Source: Streptomyces sp. NBC_01351 (lineage in GTDB: Bacteria; Actinomycetota; Actinomycetes; Streptomycetales; Streptomycetaceae). Taken from it: a DNA stretch of 64,000 bases. Below are positions 27,896 through 36,186 of this stretch, one piece after another; position 1 is the stretch's first letter, and every line of letters begins with the position of its first letter. Where the stretch lies: positions 7,445,501-7,509,500 of the forward strand of contig NZ_CP108356.1 of the NCBI RefSeq assembly GCF_036237315.1, written 5' to 3'. The position numbers were made by a program, and so were the translations under genes. Below the pieces are notes generated by a model that saw only the letters and a list, made by a program, of their open reading frames with translations, was not told the DNA's origin and ran no database searches.

Positions 27896-27990
27896 GTACG
27901 TCCCCCGGATCCCCCGCCCACCGCTGCCCGGAAGCCCGGCAGCCCAGACGGTCATTGTGCGTCAGGGCGCCGGGCTGCGGGGGCGGTACC

Positions 27991-28542
27991 TCAGATGCCG
28001 ATGGCCCCGTCGATCCGTTCGCGCAGCAGGTCGGCGTGACCGTTGTGGCGGGCGTACTCCTCGACCATGTGGACCAGGACCCAGCGCAGGGACACCTTCC
28101 CCCGCCAGGCGTCCTCGCCCTCGACGTCGAGGTCGGTCGCCTCGGCGACGAACCGTTCCGCGAAGGCCACTTCAGCGCGCCACGCCTCCCAGGCCGCCGC
28201 CACGGCCGCCGCATCGCCGACGGCTCCGTCGAAGTCCCCGTCGGGATCGACGGCCGAGGAGAAGCGGGGAGGGGCGTCCTGACCCGCCAGGACCAGGCGG
28301 AACCAGCGCCGCTCCACATCGGCCAGGTGCCGCACGAGTCCGAGCAGGGACAGCGTGGACGGTTCCACGGACCGCCGCGCCAACTCCTCGCCCAGTCCTG
28401 CGCACTTCAGTTCCAGGGTCGCGCGGTGGTCCGCCAGGAAGGCGACCAGCATGCGCCGTTCGTCGCCGGTCGCGGGGCCGCCGAAGCGGTGGTCCCACTC
28501 GGGCTCGACGAAGAATTCCGCTCTGCTCCGTGGGCTCGTCAT
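27991..28542 (-). CDS. DinB family protein (DUF664)
   Basis: The 183-residue protein has the DinB/DUF664 four-helix arrangement: RHLADVERRWFRLVLAG with a metal-binding-type His, and near the C-terminus LRWVLVHMVEEYARHNGHADLLRERIDG, whose two His residues complete the usual His triad. Related proteins include mycothiol- or bacillithiol-dependent S-transferases, so a thiol transferase role is possible. I chose ATG 28542 (MTSPRSRAEF); an in-frame ATG at 28566 exists. Divergent from the acyl-CoA dehydrogenase. Confidence 0.85.
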   Translation of the reverse strand: MTSPRSRAEFFVEPEWDHRFGGPATGDERRMLVAFLADHRATLELKCAGLGEELARRSVEPSTLSLLGLVRHLADVERRWFRLVLAGQDAPPRFSSAVDPDGDFDGAVGDAAAVAAAWEAWRAEVAFAERFVAEATDLDVEGEDAWRGKVSLRWVLVHMVEEYARHNGHADLLRERIDGAIGI

Positions 28543-28616
28543 GGTCGAAAGTATGAACGCCCCCACCGAGTCGGCGGCACGCGGGCCCTCCGCCTCCCCG
28601 GCCCCTTCCGAATTCT

Positions 28617-28630
28617 TGCAACAGGTTCTA
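28617..28630 (+). promoter_or_regulatory. KstR-like TetR operator before the acyl-CoA dehydrogenase
   Basis: TGCAACAGGTTCTA fits the consensus T-N2-AAC-N2-GTT-N2-A described for the mycobacterial KstR repressor and related TetR regulators of lipid/sterol breakdown. It lies 82-95 bases before the GTG start. The assignment to KstR itself is inference; no such regulator is in the window. Confidence 0.45.
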
Positions 28631-28712
28631 CTCTGACCGCCGCCATCACCACTGCCGTCACCACCGCCACCGCCACCGCGAACGGCTGGACCGCGAGACT
28701 CCCGGAGGGGCC

Positions 28713-29903
28713 GTGCACCTCGAATACACGCCTGAGCAGCAGCAGTTGCGCACCGAGCTGCGCGCCTACTTCGCCGAGCTGGTCCCGGAGGACGTCTACT
28801 CCCGCTACGAGGACCCGGCCGCCCAGAAGCGGTTCTACCGGGAGACCATCCGCCGGCTCGGGGCGGACGGCTGGCTCGGGGTCGGCTGGCCCAAGGAGTA
28901 CGGCGGCCGCGGGATGACCCCGATGGACCAGTTCATCTTCTTCGACGAGGCCGCGCAGGCCGTCGTACCGCTGCCCCTGATGGCGCTCAACACCGTCGGG
29001 CCGACCATCATGCAGTTCGGCACCGACGAGCAGAAGGCGTACTTCCTGCCCAAGATCCTCGCGGGCGAGATCGACTTCGCCATCGGCTACAGCGAACCCG
29101 ACGCCGGCACCGACCTCGCCGCACTCAAGTGCAAGGCCGTCCGCGAGGGGGATGAGGCGACCGGCACCTACGTGGTCAACGGCCAGAAGATCTGGACCAC
29201 GAACGGCGACACAGCCGACTGGGTCTGGCTGGCCGTCCGCACGGACCCGGAAGCCCCCGCGCACAAGGGCATCACCATGCTCCTCGTGCCGACCGCGGAC
29301 CCCGGCTACTCCTGCACCCTCATCAACACCCTCGCCTCGCACGACACCACCGCCAGCTACTACGAGGACATCCGGGTCCCCGCGAGCCGCCGGGTCGGGG
29401 AGGAGAACAAGGGCTGGCGGCTGATCACCAACCAGCTCAACCACGAGCGCGTCACCCTCGCCGCCCACGGCACGATGGCCATCCGGGCCCTGCACGACGT
29501 CCAGCGCTGGGCCGCCGAGACCAAGCTCGCCGACGGCCGCCGCGTCATCGACCTCTCCTGGGTCCGCGGCCGCCTCGCCCGCACCCACGCCCGGCTCGAC
29601 GCGATGAAACTCCTCAACTGGCAGATGGTCAACGCCGTCCAGGAGGGCACCCTCACCCCCCAGGACGCCTCCGCCGTCAAGGTGTACGGCTCCGAGGCGC
29701 GCAGGGACGCGTACGCCTGGCTGATGGAGGTCGTCGGCGCGGCCGGCTCCCTCAAGGACGGCTCGGCGGGCGCGGTCCTGCACGGCGAACTCGAACGCGG
29801 CTACCGCAGCGCCGTGATCTTCACCTTCGGCGGCGGCAACAACGAGATCCAGCGCGAGATCATCTCCTGGATCGGCCTGGGCATGCCCCGCGTACGCCGC
29901 TAG
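28713..29903 (+). CDS. acyl-CoA dehydrogenase
   Basis: The 396-residue flavoenzyme has the family blocks GWPKEYGGRGMTPMDQ, the flavin-binding GYSEPDAGTDLAAL, NGQKIWTTNGDTADW, and near the C-terminus FTFGGGNNEIQREIISWIGLGMPR. The N-terminus (LEYTPEQQQLRTELRAYFAELV) resembles actinobacterial FadE proteins acting in sterol or branched acyl-CoA breakdown. The usual catalytic Glu position is not certain by eye; some FadE partners work as heterodimers. GTG 28713 follows GGAGGGG closely. The Tn7-like island begins seven bases after the stop codon. Confidence 0.92.
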   Translation: MHLEYTPEQQQLRTELRAYFAELVPEDVYSRYEDPAAQKRFYRETIRRLGADGWLGVGWPKEYGGRGMTPMDQFIFFDEAAQAVVPLPLMALNTVGPTIMQFGTDEQKAYFLPKILAGEIDFAIGYSEPDAGTDLAALKCKAVREGDEATGTYVVNGQKIWTTNGDTADWVWLAVRTDPEAPAHKGITMLLVPTADPGYSCTLINTLASHDTTASYYEDIRVPASRRVGEENKGWRLITNQLNHERVTLAAHGTMAIRALHDVQRWAAETKLADGRRVIDLSWVRGRLARTHARLDAMKLLNWQMVNAVQEGTLTPQDASAVKVYGSEARRDAYAWLMEVVGAAGSLKDGSAGAVLHGELERGYRSAVIFTFGGGNNEIQREIISWIGLGMPRVRR

Positions 29904-29909
29904 GCCGTT

Positions 29910-29954
29910 TGTGACGAGGATTTATAGTTGGCACTTAAGATTTCTAGTTGGCAC
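29910..29954 (+). repeat. left end of the Tn7-like element
   Basis: TGTGAC at 29910 is followed by two direct copies of a 16-mer, GATTTATAGTTGGCAC (29919-29934) and GATTTCTAGTTGGCAC (29939-29954), 15 of 16 identical and 20 bases apart. Such tandem sites are typical TnsB-binding sites in Tn7-family ends. They are strikingly AT-rich for this genome. Confidence 0.6.
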
Positions 29955-30473
29955 CAAGATCAACCTCTCGCCAGAGGTGCTGGTGCATCACTTTCCCGTC
30001 GCTGTGCTGCTGTCGGACTCTCACTGCGTCGTGCGCTGAGTGCGAGCATGCGCCCCGTACGTGGGGTTTGGTCGCGGTTCCCTGGTCCGGTTCACGCGGT
30101 ACCTGTCAGGGTCGTCCTGGCAGGTACGCGGAGCCGGCGATGGATCTCGGTCTGGTCGATGTCGAGCGGGCTGACGGTGAGGGCCATCCGCACCGAGCTC
30201 ACGCACATCCTCGATACGCCCCGTCGGTCGGATCGGCGAATAGATCGCTCTCGCCGAGATGCTCCAGGCCGTCGGCCGCGGCCGGTACGCGGAACTAGCA
30301 CCCCTGTTGAGGCAGCGCACGCAAGGAGATGACGGGAGTCCGTTGCCCTATCTGAGTTCTTGCTCTTGACGCATCTGTATACCGCTGCGGATTGCGTGCC
30401 GTCGAGGCAACGAGCCCGGGAGGATTTGCAGGGCTGTAGGGCGCGCAGGTCAAGACCAAAAGACTGATGCCCG

Positions 30474-30582
30474 ACCGTGCCCAGTGAGGCACGGTGGAGG
30501 TCCCACTGCCTGTCCCGCCATGATGCCCCCTGAATGGCGCGGCCCAGTGCCGTGTGGACCTGGTTCTACCAGGTCCACACGG
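30474..30582. other. two strong hairpins in a gene-free part of the island
   Basis: ACCGTGCC (30474-30481) pairs with GGCACGGT (30488-30495). Seventy bases on, CCGTGTGGACCTGGT (30550-30564) pairs perfectly over 15 bases with 30568-30582, leaving only a TCT loop. The surrounding 29961-30850 has no convincing coding frame and a lower GC content than its neighbours. The pair could be a terminator, a structured RNA or a recombination target. Confidence 0.5.
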
Positions 30583-30853
30583 AGAGATCCGATCGTTCTC
30601 GGGACACGATCTCTGGTCCGAAGGCAGCCGTTCGCACCGCTCCCGCGACTGGGCGAAGTCGAACCAGGTCTCATCCTGCGAGGGGTGACGGGACACGCAT
30701 CTCTCCTCGAACACGGGCCGACCTCGCCAGCAGACCAGGGTCGTACACCTGTGGAATCCAGGCCTTCGGGAAGAGACGACGCGGCGGCTCACCGAGTCGC
30801 GATGGCTGCGGCCTACGAGCGCGATCCTCCTGCCGCTGTCGCCGGAATCCCCG

Positions 30854-31541
30854 TTGCAAGACAATGAGCGGTACAACGGGCTCGGTAGCGATTCGGGGTG
30901 GGCAGTGCAGTTCACAGTTCTGGAGGTTGGGGAGACACCGCCAACCCACCTCTCAGGTGCGTTCCTGGTCAAGGACAACTGGGACGATTTTCGGCTTCAA
31001 GGCGACGTTCATCCTGGAAGTGAGGCAGGAGAACGGCCGGCTAATCCACGTACGGATTGCCCACGTGGACATGGCGACCGACGACACCTTCTCCCGGACA
31101 TCCGATCGGATGCCCTCGACCTTCACCTCGCTACCCAAGGGCTTCTTCAGCCTTGCTCAAGAGGCCGACTACTACGAAGCTCTGCACCTCCTCCCAGAAG
31201 GCACAGCAGAGACGATCCTCAATGCCTTGAATGATGTCGCCAACGGACGCGTCCTGTCCTTCAGTGTGTCCGATCACCGTGTCTACGAGCAGTCCCTGCG
31301 ACGATCGGTCACCGACAATGACTACAGACGCATGGTCCGCACCGCGCGTGGCGGCAAGAGGTCCCTTCCCTTCGCATGCTCCTACACGCCGCCTGCCGAG
31401 GGCCTGCTGCCGCCCCACCGGTTCGACTTCCACGCAGAGCCAGAAAGCCTTCCCCCGACAAACCTGCACGCCTTGATCGGCCGCAACGGTGTGGGGAAAT
31501 CCCATCTTCTGCATGCCATCGCCGAGGATGTGACCGCAGGG
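30854..31541 (+). pseudogene. AAA/ABC-type ATPase, N-terminal part
   Basis: Coding begins near 30854 and contains VQFTVLEVGE, LSGAFLVKDNWDD, then after a one-base insertion at about 30998 the other frame continues FKATFILEVRQENG and on to the Walker A motif LIGRNGVGKSHLLHAI (about 31472-31520). Removing one C in GATTTTCGGC restores WDDFGFKATFILEV. The homology stops right after EDVTAG. The rest of the protein lies inverted just downstream. Related proteins are large SMC-like AAA ATPases, some of them in defence systems; this specific family is not identified. Confidence 0.6.
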
Positions 31542-31574
31542 ATAGTTGAGGTCCGCAGCGGCGCCGAAGATGAC

Positions 31575-31985
31575 GAGCAGGTGCGCCTGAGTGGGTGTGT
31601 CGTCGTCTCGCTCGTCGAGGAGGACGAGCGTCTGCTGGGTCACAAGATCGGTCAACCGGGTGATGGTGAGCAGCACCAGGGCGTGGCCGGAGCTGAGCTG
31701 CTTGAAGATCGCGATTGGTTCAATGGGGTCCAGATGGTCTGGCCGGGGGGCCATGTGGGCTTCGTTGTTGCGCAGGCGGCGTGCGTATTCGTGGATGGGT
31801 GATTCCGCGAAGACAGGGTCGTGCTTGAGCATCTGGAGAATGCGGAGCCATTTGTGGGCCCAGCCGGCTCGTGCGATGTTCTCGACGCTGGTGGCGAACG
31901 CGGAAGCCAGTTCGCTGCGCCTCTTGGGGTGCCCGTCGCCGGTGGTCAGCAGCCCGACGTACTCGTGCGTGACTGGGCCAGGAGA
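31575..31985 (-). pseudogene. AAA/ABC-type ATPase, C-terminal part in inverted orientation
   Basis: The minus strand encodes YVGLLTTGDGHPKRRSELA, then the ABC signature LSSGHALVLLTITRL and Walker B TLVLLDERDDDTPTQ. In intact relatives the Walker B reads LLDEPEGHLHP, so the end is altered as well. This is the natural continuation of the plus-strand fragment ending at about 31541, so a segment of about 430 bases has been inverted. No functional protein can result. Confidence 0.6.
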
Positions 31986-32004
31986 CGTTCTGCTGACAGT
32001 GCTG

Positions 32005-32310
32005 ACGGGGTCGAAGGCGCTGAACGCCGCGAAGGCCGGGCTCAACCGCTCGATCATGGACGCCGGTTGGGGGATGTTCCTTACGATCCTCAACAGCAAG
32101 GCTGAAAGCGCCGGCAGGGAAGTGATCGCCGTGGACCCTCGCAACACCTCCCGGACATGCCCCCTCTGCGGGCATGTCGCCAAGGAGAACCGGCCCACGC
32201 GAGACAAGTTCCACTGCCAGTCATGCGGCCATCAGGCGCACGCGGATACGGTGGGTGCAATCAACGTCTTACGGGCCGGGCTGGTCCGTCGCGAAGCCCG
32301 ACCGGCATAG
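32005..32310 (+). pseudogene. tnpB: tnpB, C-terminal remnant
   Basis: The final about 100 codons of an IS605-type tnpB remain: AGLNRSIMDAGWGMFLTIL, the RuvC-III block VIAVDPRNTSRTCPLCGHVA, and the zinc finger's second half FHCQSCGHQAHADTVGAINV, with four Cys residues. The stop is TAG at 32308. The 5' part, including RuvC-I and -II, is missing. This is a different tnpB from the one at 25108-26806, which has no zinc finger. The right-end hairpin follows. Confidence 0.75.
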
Positions 32311-32317
32311 CGAGAAG

Positions 32318-32337
32318 CCCCCTCCTTCGGGAGGGGG
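32318..32337 (+). repeat. IS605-type right-end hairpin with UUCG loop
   Basis: CCCCCTCC (32318-32325) pairs with GGAGGGGG (32330-32337) around the tetraloop TTCG, eight bases after the tnpB stop codon. This is the usual position of the right-end stem, which in live elements forms the 3' scaffold of the guide (omega/re) RNA. Confidence 0.65.
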
Positions 32338-32432
32338 AGGAGTCACAGCCAGATTGCGTACGCGGAGACCGCCGATCGCGTGCGCCGTAGCCACCCAGCC
32401 GGCCTGCCCGACGGTACCGATGAGCCCCCTGG

Positions 32433-32920
32433 GGCGGCCTGCGCATCGGCTGGATCAGTGCCGAGTTCGCGCTGCTGGAACGGGTCGCGCGGACCCGCCC
32501 CGCGACGGACCTCGGTACCCCGGTGGTGGAACAGCTGGCCACCGCCGCCCTCCTGAACGCCGGCCGGACCAAGCGGCCCGAGTCGCTGCACCAACTGCGG
32601 GAGCAGCAGGACGCCTTGCTGGGAGCACTGGCCGAGCACCTGCCCGAGGTGCAGGCACCTCGGGCGGCGGGCGGGGTGACGCTCTGGGCGCGCTTCCCGG
32701 AGCCGATCGGCTCCCGGCTGGCGGCGATCGCACCGGACCACGGGGTGACGATCGCGGCAGGTCCGCAGTTCGGGATCGGCGGCGCCTTCGAACGCCACGT
32801 CCGCCTCCCGTACACGCTCCCGGCCGCCGCCTCGCCGAGGCCGTCCGCCGCCTGGCCTCCGCCCACCGGGCCCTGACGGCAGGCGCGACGGGCACCCACG
32901 TCCCGACGGCGGTGGCCTGA
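32433..32920 (+). pseudogene. MocR-like (GntR/aminotransferase) regulator, C-terminal remnant
   Basis: From GGLRIGWISAEFALLERVA the frame encodes the C-terminal part of the PLP-aminotransferase-like domain of MocR regulators (TPVVEQLATAALL, GGVTLWARF, GVTIAAGPQFG). At about 32822 the frame shifts; the true ending RLAEAVRRLASAHRAL continues in another frame to TGA at 32918-32920. The DNA-binding domain and PLP lysine are absent. It is cut at its 5' side close to the tnpB right end, suggesting the IS element or its decay truncated it. Confidence 0.6.
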
Positions 32921-32962
32921 GCCGCCGCCGCCCCGGGCCACGGGGCGGCGGCAGGTCCCGGG

Positions 32963-34435
32963 CTATGCCATCGGATAGCCGCCCGGGCCGGCGTACACCG
33001 TGTCGCCGACGGCGCGTTCGCGGGCATTACCGTCGGTGGGGATGTTGACGAGCTTCTGCTCCCACACCAGGGTGGTCGAGCCGCCGCCGTCCATGTTGAC
33101 GGCGTCGAGGACGTTGAGGTCATGCATAAGGGTGGCCAGCTCGCCCCGGGTGGCGCCGATGCTGACCACATTGTTCGGATCGTCAATGCCGTCGACGGTC
33201 ACCAGTACGGTGCGGCCCAAGTGGTCCGTGCCGACGGCCGTGCGCGGGCGGTTGTCGATGCTCCCCGCCGGATCCGTGTATTCGATGTGGCCGTTCCTCA
33301 CGAGCAGGTCCCCACCCGCGGTGACGTACATCGAGGAGTCGAGAGAGAGACGGGTGTTGAACCGGGTGTCCACCACCTCCTCAGGGAAGTCGAACCCGCT
33401 GCCCCTCCGTGTGCGGGCGCGCAGCCAGTCGGCGCCTTCCCCGATGCCCTGGAGGATGCGACCTCCGTTCGACACCTGGTTCCCGCCCCGGTTGGCTACC
33501 TCGGTGCAGCCGCTCCCGGTCACCGGCAGCTTCGAGTCGAAGCACGCGGTGACGTTGTTTGCGGAGTCGAGCACGACTTCGAAGCCCTCGTCGCTGCTGA
33601 TCCGCTTCGCGTCCGGCGGTGTCACGACATCCGGGTCGTTGGGGGTCACGATGAAGGCGGTGGTCGGCGTTTTCGTGCCGTACTCCTTGGTGAAGGAGAT
33701 GATCTCGGAGGGGTCTTCGCAGACCCCCGTGTCGCGATCCTGCGTCTCGGGCGGGACGCCCGTGTCGGCCGGGTCCGGCTGCTCGCAGTGAGAGGCGCGG
33801 CCGGGTACCCGGTTGATGCCGTCGAGTTGCCGTTCCTCGGTAGGGTTCGTCGAGCCCTTCGGCTTGATCTTCAGGGTCGTGCTCAGCTCGGTGATGTAGG
33901 CCCGGCCGTGCTGGAGCACGAGCGAGGTGCTGACCGGCTTTCCGCCCTTCCCCCTGACCGCTTCGCTGAGCAGTTTGCCGCCTTGGATGACGACGCCGTT
34001 CAGGTCTCCGTCCCATGTGTCCTCGGCGGGGTTCTTCATGTTTCCGTCGAAGAAGCCGCCGTTGATGCCGACCAGGGGTTTCCGGACGTTCGTTGTGGTC
34101 AGGCCGTCCAGCATCGAGGTGGTGGTCTGGGACGTGCCGAGCCCCATGCCGAGCCCCGTGCCGAAGGTGCCCTTGAGGTTGACCGGGGCCAGGTCCGGGT
34201 CGATGACGACCACGTTGACCTTCCACGGTCCCTTGTAGGGGGCGCCTGAGTACTCGGTGCGGGTGATGCCGGGCACGGCTGTGTCGGTCTTGACGACCTG
34301 GAGGTTGGCGAGGTTCAGGACCGTAGTGGCCGGGAGCGTCTCGTTGGCGGACACACCCGGAGCGGAGAAGGGAGTGGCCAGTGCCGAGGTGGCTAGGGCG
34401 AGTGCCAAGGCGCCTCGTTTGACTGCGTGCTTCAC
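32963..34435 (-). CDS. secreted phosphodiester glycosidase (NAGPA-domain) family protein
   Basis: The 490-residue protein starts with a Sec signal peptide (MKHAVKRGALALALATSALA, cleavage near residue 30). The NAGPA/DUF2233 domain is visible in GINGGFFDG near residue 130 and, at the C-terminus, DLNVLDAVNMDGGGSTTLVW. Animal NAGPA removes the N-acetylglucosamine cap from mannose-6-phosphate; bacterial members are thought to cleave glycosyl phosphodiesters such as cell-wall or capsule polymers. About 220 residues of unknown insert, with Cys pairs, separate the two halves. The frame is intact although it lies in a decayed island. It follows the I36-like gene by 17 bases, so they form an operon. 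Confidence 0.8.
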   Translation of the reverse strand: MKHAVKRGALALALATSALATPFSAPGVSANETLPATTVLNLANLQVVKTDTAVPGITRTEYSGAPYKGPWKVNVVVIDPDLAPVNLKGTFGTGLGMGLGTSQTTTSMLDGLTTTNVRKPLVGINGGFFDGNMKNPAEDTWDGDLNGVVIQGGKLLSEAVRGKGGKPVSTSLVLQHGRAYITELSTTLKIKPKGSTNPTEERQLDGINRVPGRASHCEQPDPADTGVPPETQDRDTGVCEDPSEIISFTKEYGTKTPTTAFIVTPNDPDVVTPPDAKRISSDEGFEVVLDSANNVTACFDSKLPVTGSGCTEVANRGGNQVSNGGRILQGIGEGADWLRARTRRGSGFDFPEEVVDTRFNTRLSLDSSMYVTAGGDLLVRNGHIEYTDPAGSIDNRPRTAVGTDHLGRTVLVTVDGIDDPNNVVSIGATRGELATLMHDLNVLDAVNMDGGGSTTLVWEQKLVNIPTDGNARERAVGDTVYAGPGGYPMA

Positions 34436-34452
34436 GAAGGACTCCTCGGTAT

Positions 34453-35184
34453 TCAGTTGGCGGGGAGCAGGTTGGGTGCGCAGTCATCTGTGTCGAAGAC
34501 CAGCATGTGGGAGCTCAAGTACTTATTGAATGGATCGGGGATCACCGTGCTGTCCGACCTGAGCACCACGTACTTGCTGTAGGTCTTGTTTCCGACTTGC
34601 AACGTTCCCGAGTAGTTCCATGCCGTGTAGAAGCAGGCGTGCCTGTTGGTGTAGTTGGCGACCGAGACCACTCGGTTGTCCAGGGTTTCGTAACTCGCCT
34701 TGTTGTCCGGCGACTTCTCCATTTCGCCGCGGCCCCCGACATCGCTGAAGATGCAGAGGTTCCCGTCGGGGCAGCGCTCGTAGCCGGTGAAGCAGCCGGC
34801 CTTGGACTTGGCCAGCTTGTGCGAGCTGACCTTGCCATCCAAGTCGGACCCGAGTTTGGTCAGATCGGCCCAGTTGCCGGGCTGGACGGCCTGGATGGTG
34901 CCGCCGTAGCCGAAGTTCTCGTAGACGCAGGCCCAGTATGCGGTGTTGTTGACCACCGCGTTGACCTTTTCATTCCACGTGGAATAGCTCTGCTCCGGTA
35001 GGGCGCCCGAGCTGTAGGACTGCAAGGGCGCCGTGGCGCCGGCGCTGGCGTAGATGCAGAAACTGTCCGTTGCGCAAGGCGGCCGCGACGCCTCCACGGC
35101 GTCGGCCGACTTGACGATCGGTGAGATGAGGAAGAGCGCCACGAGCGAGATGCCCGCGACGGCCCATGCCAAAAAGCGTTTCAC
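34453..35184 (-). CDS. secreted peptidase-inhibitor I36-like protein
   Basis: The 243-residue protein begins at GTG 35184 (VKRFLAWAVAGISLVALFLI), a signal peptide preceded by GGGGGGAC. The mature part has at least two crystallin-like repeats with the I36 pattern: FCIYASAGATAPLQSY then WACVYENFGYGGTIQAV, and LCIFSDVGGRGEMEKS then ACFYTAWNYSGTLQV. Family I36 includes Streptomyces metalloproteinase inhibitors (SMPI). The same frame stays open into the upstream tnsB fragment, but the signal peptide and ribosome site mark a separate gene. First gene of an operon with the phosphodiester glycosidase. Confidence 0.75.
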   Translation of the reverse strand: MKRFLAWAVAGISLVALFLISPIVKSADAVEASRPPCATDSFCIYASAGATAPLQSYSSGALPEQSYSTWNEKVNAVVNNTAYWACVYENFGYGGTIQAVQPGNWADLTKLGSDLDGKVSSHKLAKSKAGCFTGYERCPDGNLCIFSDVGGRGEMEKSPDNKASYETLDNRVVSVANYTNRHACFYTAWNYSGTLQVGNKTYSKYVVLRSDSTVIPDPFNKYLSSHMLVFDTDDCAPNLLPAN

Positions 35185-35384
35185 GAAGAAGTCCCCCCAC
35201 GGGAGTGTTTCAGCAGCTCGATTCATGGCTGTGGCGCGAGCGTAAGGCCTATGTCCGGGGGTGGTGAAACTGGGGGAGGATGCGCGTGCTCGAAGGAAAG
35301 GTTTTTGAGGCGAAATCGGTAAGAAAATCGCAGTGTTGAGGGCCTGACGGGCCTTCATGTCGTGGTTGCCTGTCAACTGCTGCG

Positions 35385-36186
35385 CCTTGGCCGCCGAACG
35401 CGCGTACCGCTGCCGCGCGCCGCTGGAGCCGAACCACTCCCGCCACACCGTCTTGAGGGTGTCGTAGCTGGGGATCTTGACGTCGTCGCCGAACGTTTCC
35501 CGCACGTACTGATGGATGAGGAACTCGTGGTCCTTCGACGTCAGCTTCGACCGGCGCAGAGTTTCGGGGCGGACCGCGAACAGCGCCTCCCGGATCTCCG
35601 GCGAGATCCGGTGCCCCGACGCCTCCCGCAGCCACCGGTCGTCCGCGAGACCGACCGGCCCGCACTTGCGCCGGCTCTGGTCCCAGCGCACCAGCGTGCG
35701 AAAGCTCACTTGATGCAGAGCGCACTCCTTCGCACCGTCGGGGTCCTCGGCGGCAGCCCCGCGTAGCTCCTCCGCCTTGGCATGGCGGCGCTGAGTGAGC
35801 GTGGTTGTCTCGGGGTCATACTGCGGACGCGGTTCGTGGGGCAGGGCGGCCAACGGATCCCCGCTGCGAAATCCCGTCTCCACCTCACGGATGTGGTCCA
35901 TCCTGTGCATGACATTCCTGCGCTGCTCCGGTTGGAGGTCCTCCATCGTCTTGGGCTGGCGTCCCCTGCTGGCGGCGGGTAGATCCGCGCGAGTCCGGGT
36001 GGATGGACGGCAGTTCGGACGGTGGATCAGCTCACGGAGTGTCACCTTCCACTGCGCACCCTCGTCGTCGATCAGCGTTACCCTGCCCAGGTGCGGCAGG
36101 CACGATTCGACCCGCCATTGCTTACCGTCAATAATCAGTTCCACACCGGGCGACAGATCCCACGTCGTCGCCATCGCGGTCGTCAC
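35385..36186 (-). pseudogene. tnsB/tniA-like transposase, N-terminal part
   Basis: It starts at GTG 36186, overlapping the tnsA stop by GTGA. The product runs from MATTWDLSPGVELIIDG (residues 5 on) through a winged helix-like region (HQVSFRTLVRWDQSRRKCG) to KIPSYDTLKTVWREWFG and RYARSAAKAQ, as in the DNA-binding half of Streptomyces Mu/TniA-type transposases. The DDE catalytic domain that should follow is missing; instead the frame runs into non-homologous sequence and then the I36-like gene. Confidence 0.65.

Noticed and set aside
29928..30332. plus-strand frame next to the transposon left end
   Set aside because: Overlaps the end repeats and has no protein-like features.
30295..30978. 227-codon minus-strand frame in the island
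   Set aside because: No homology-like segments, no ribosome site, and atypical codon use; the region looks non-coding.
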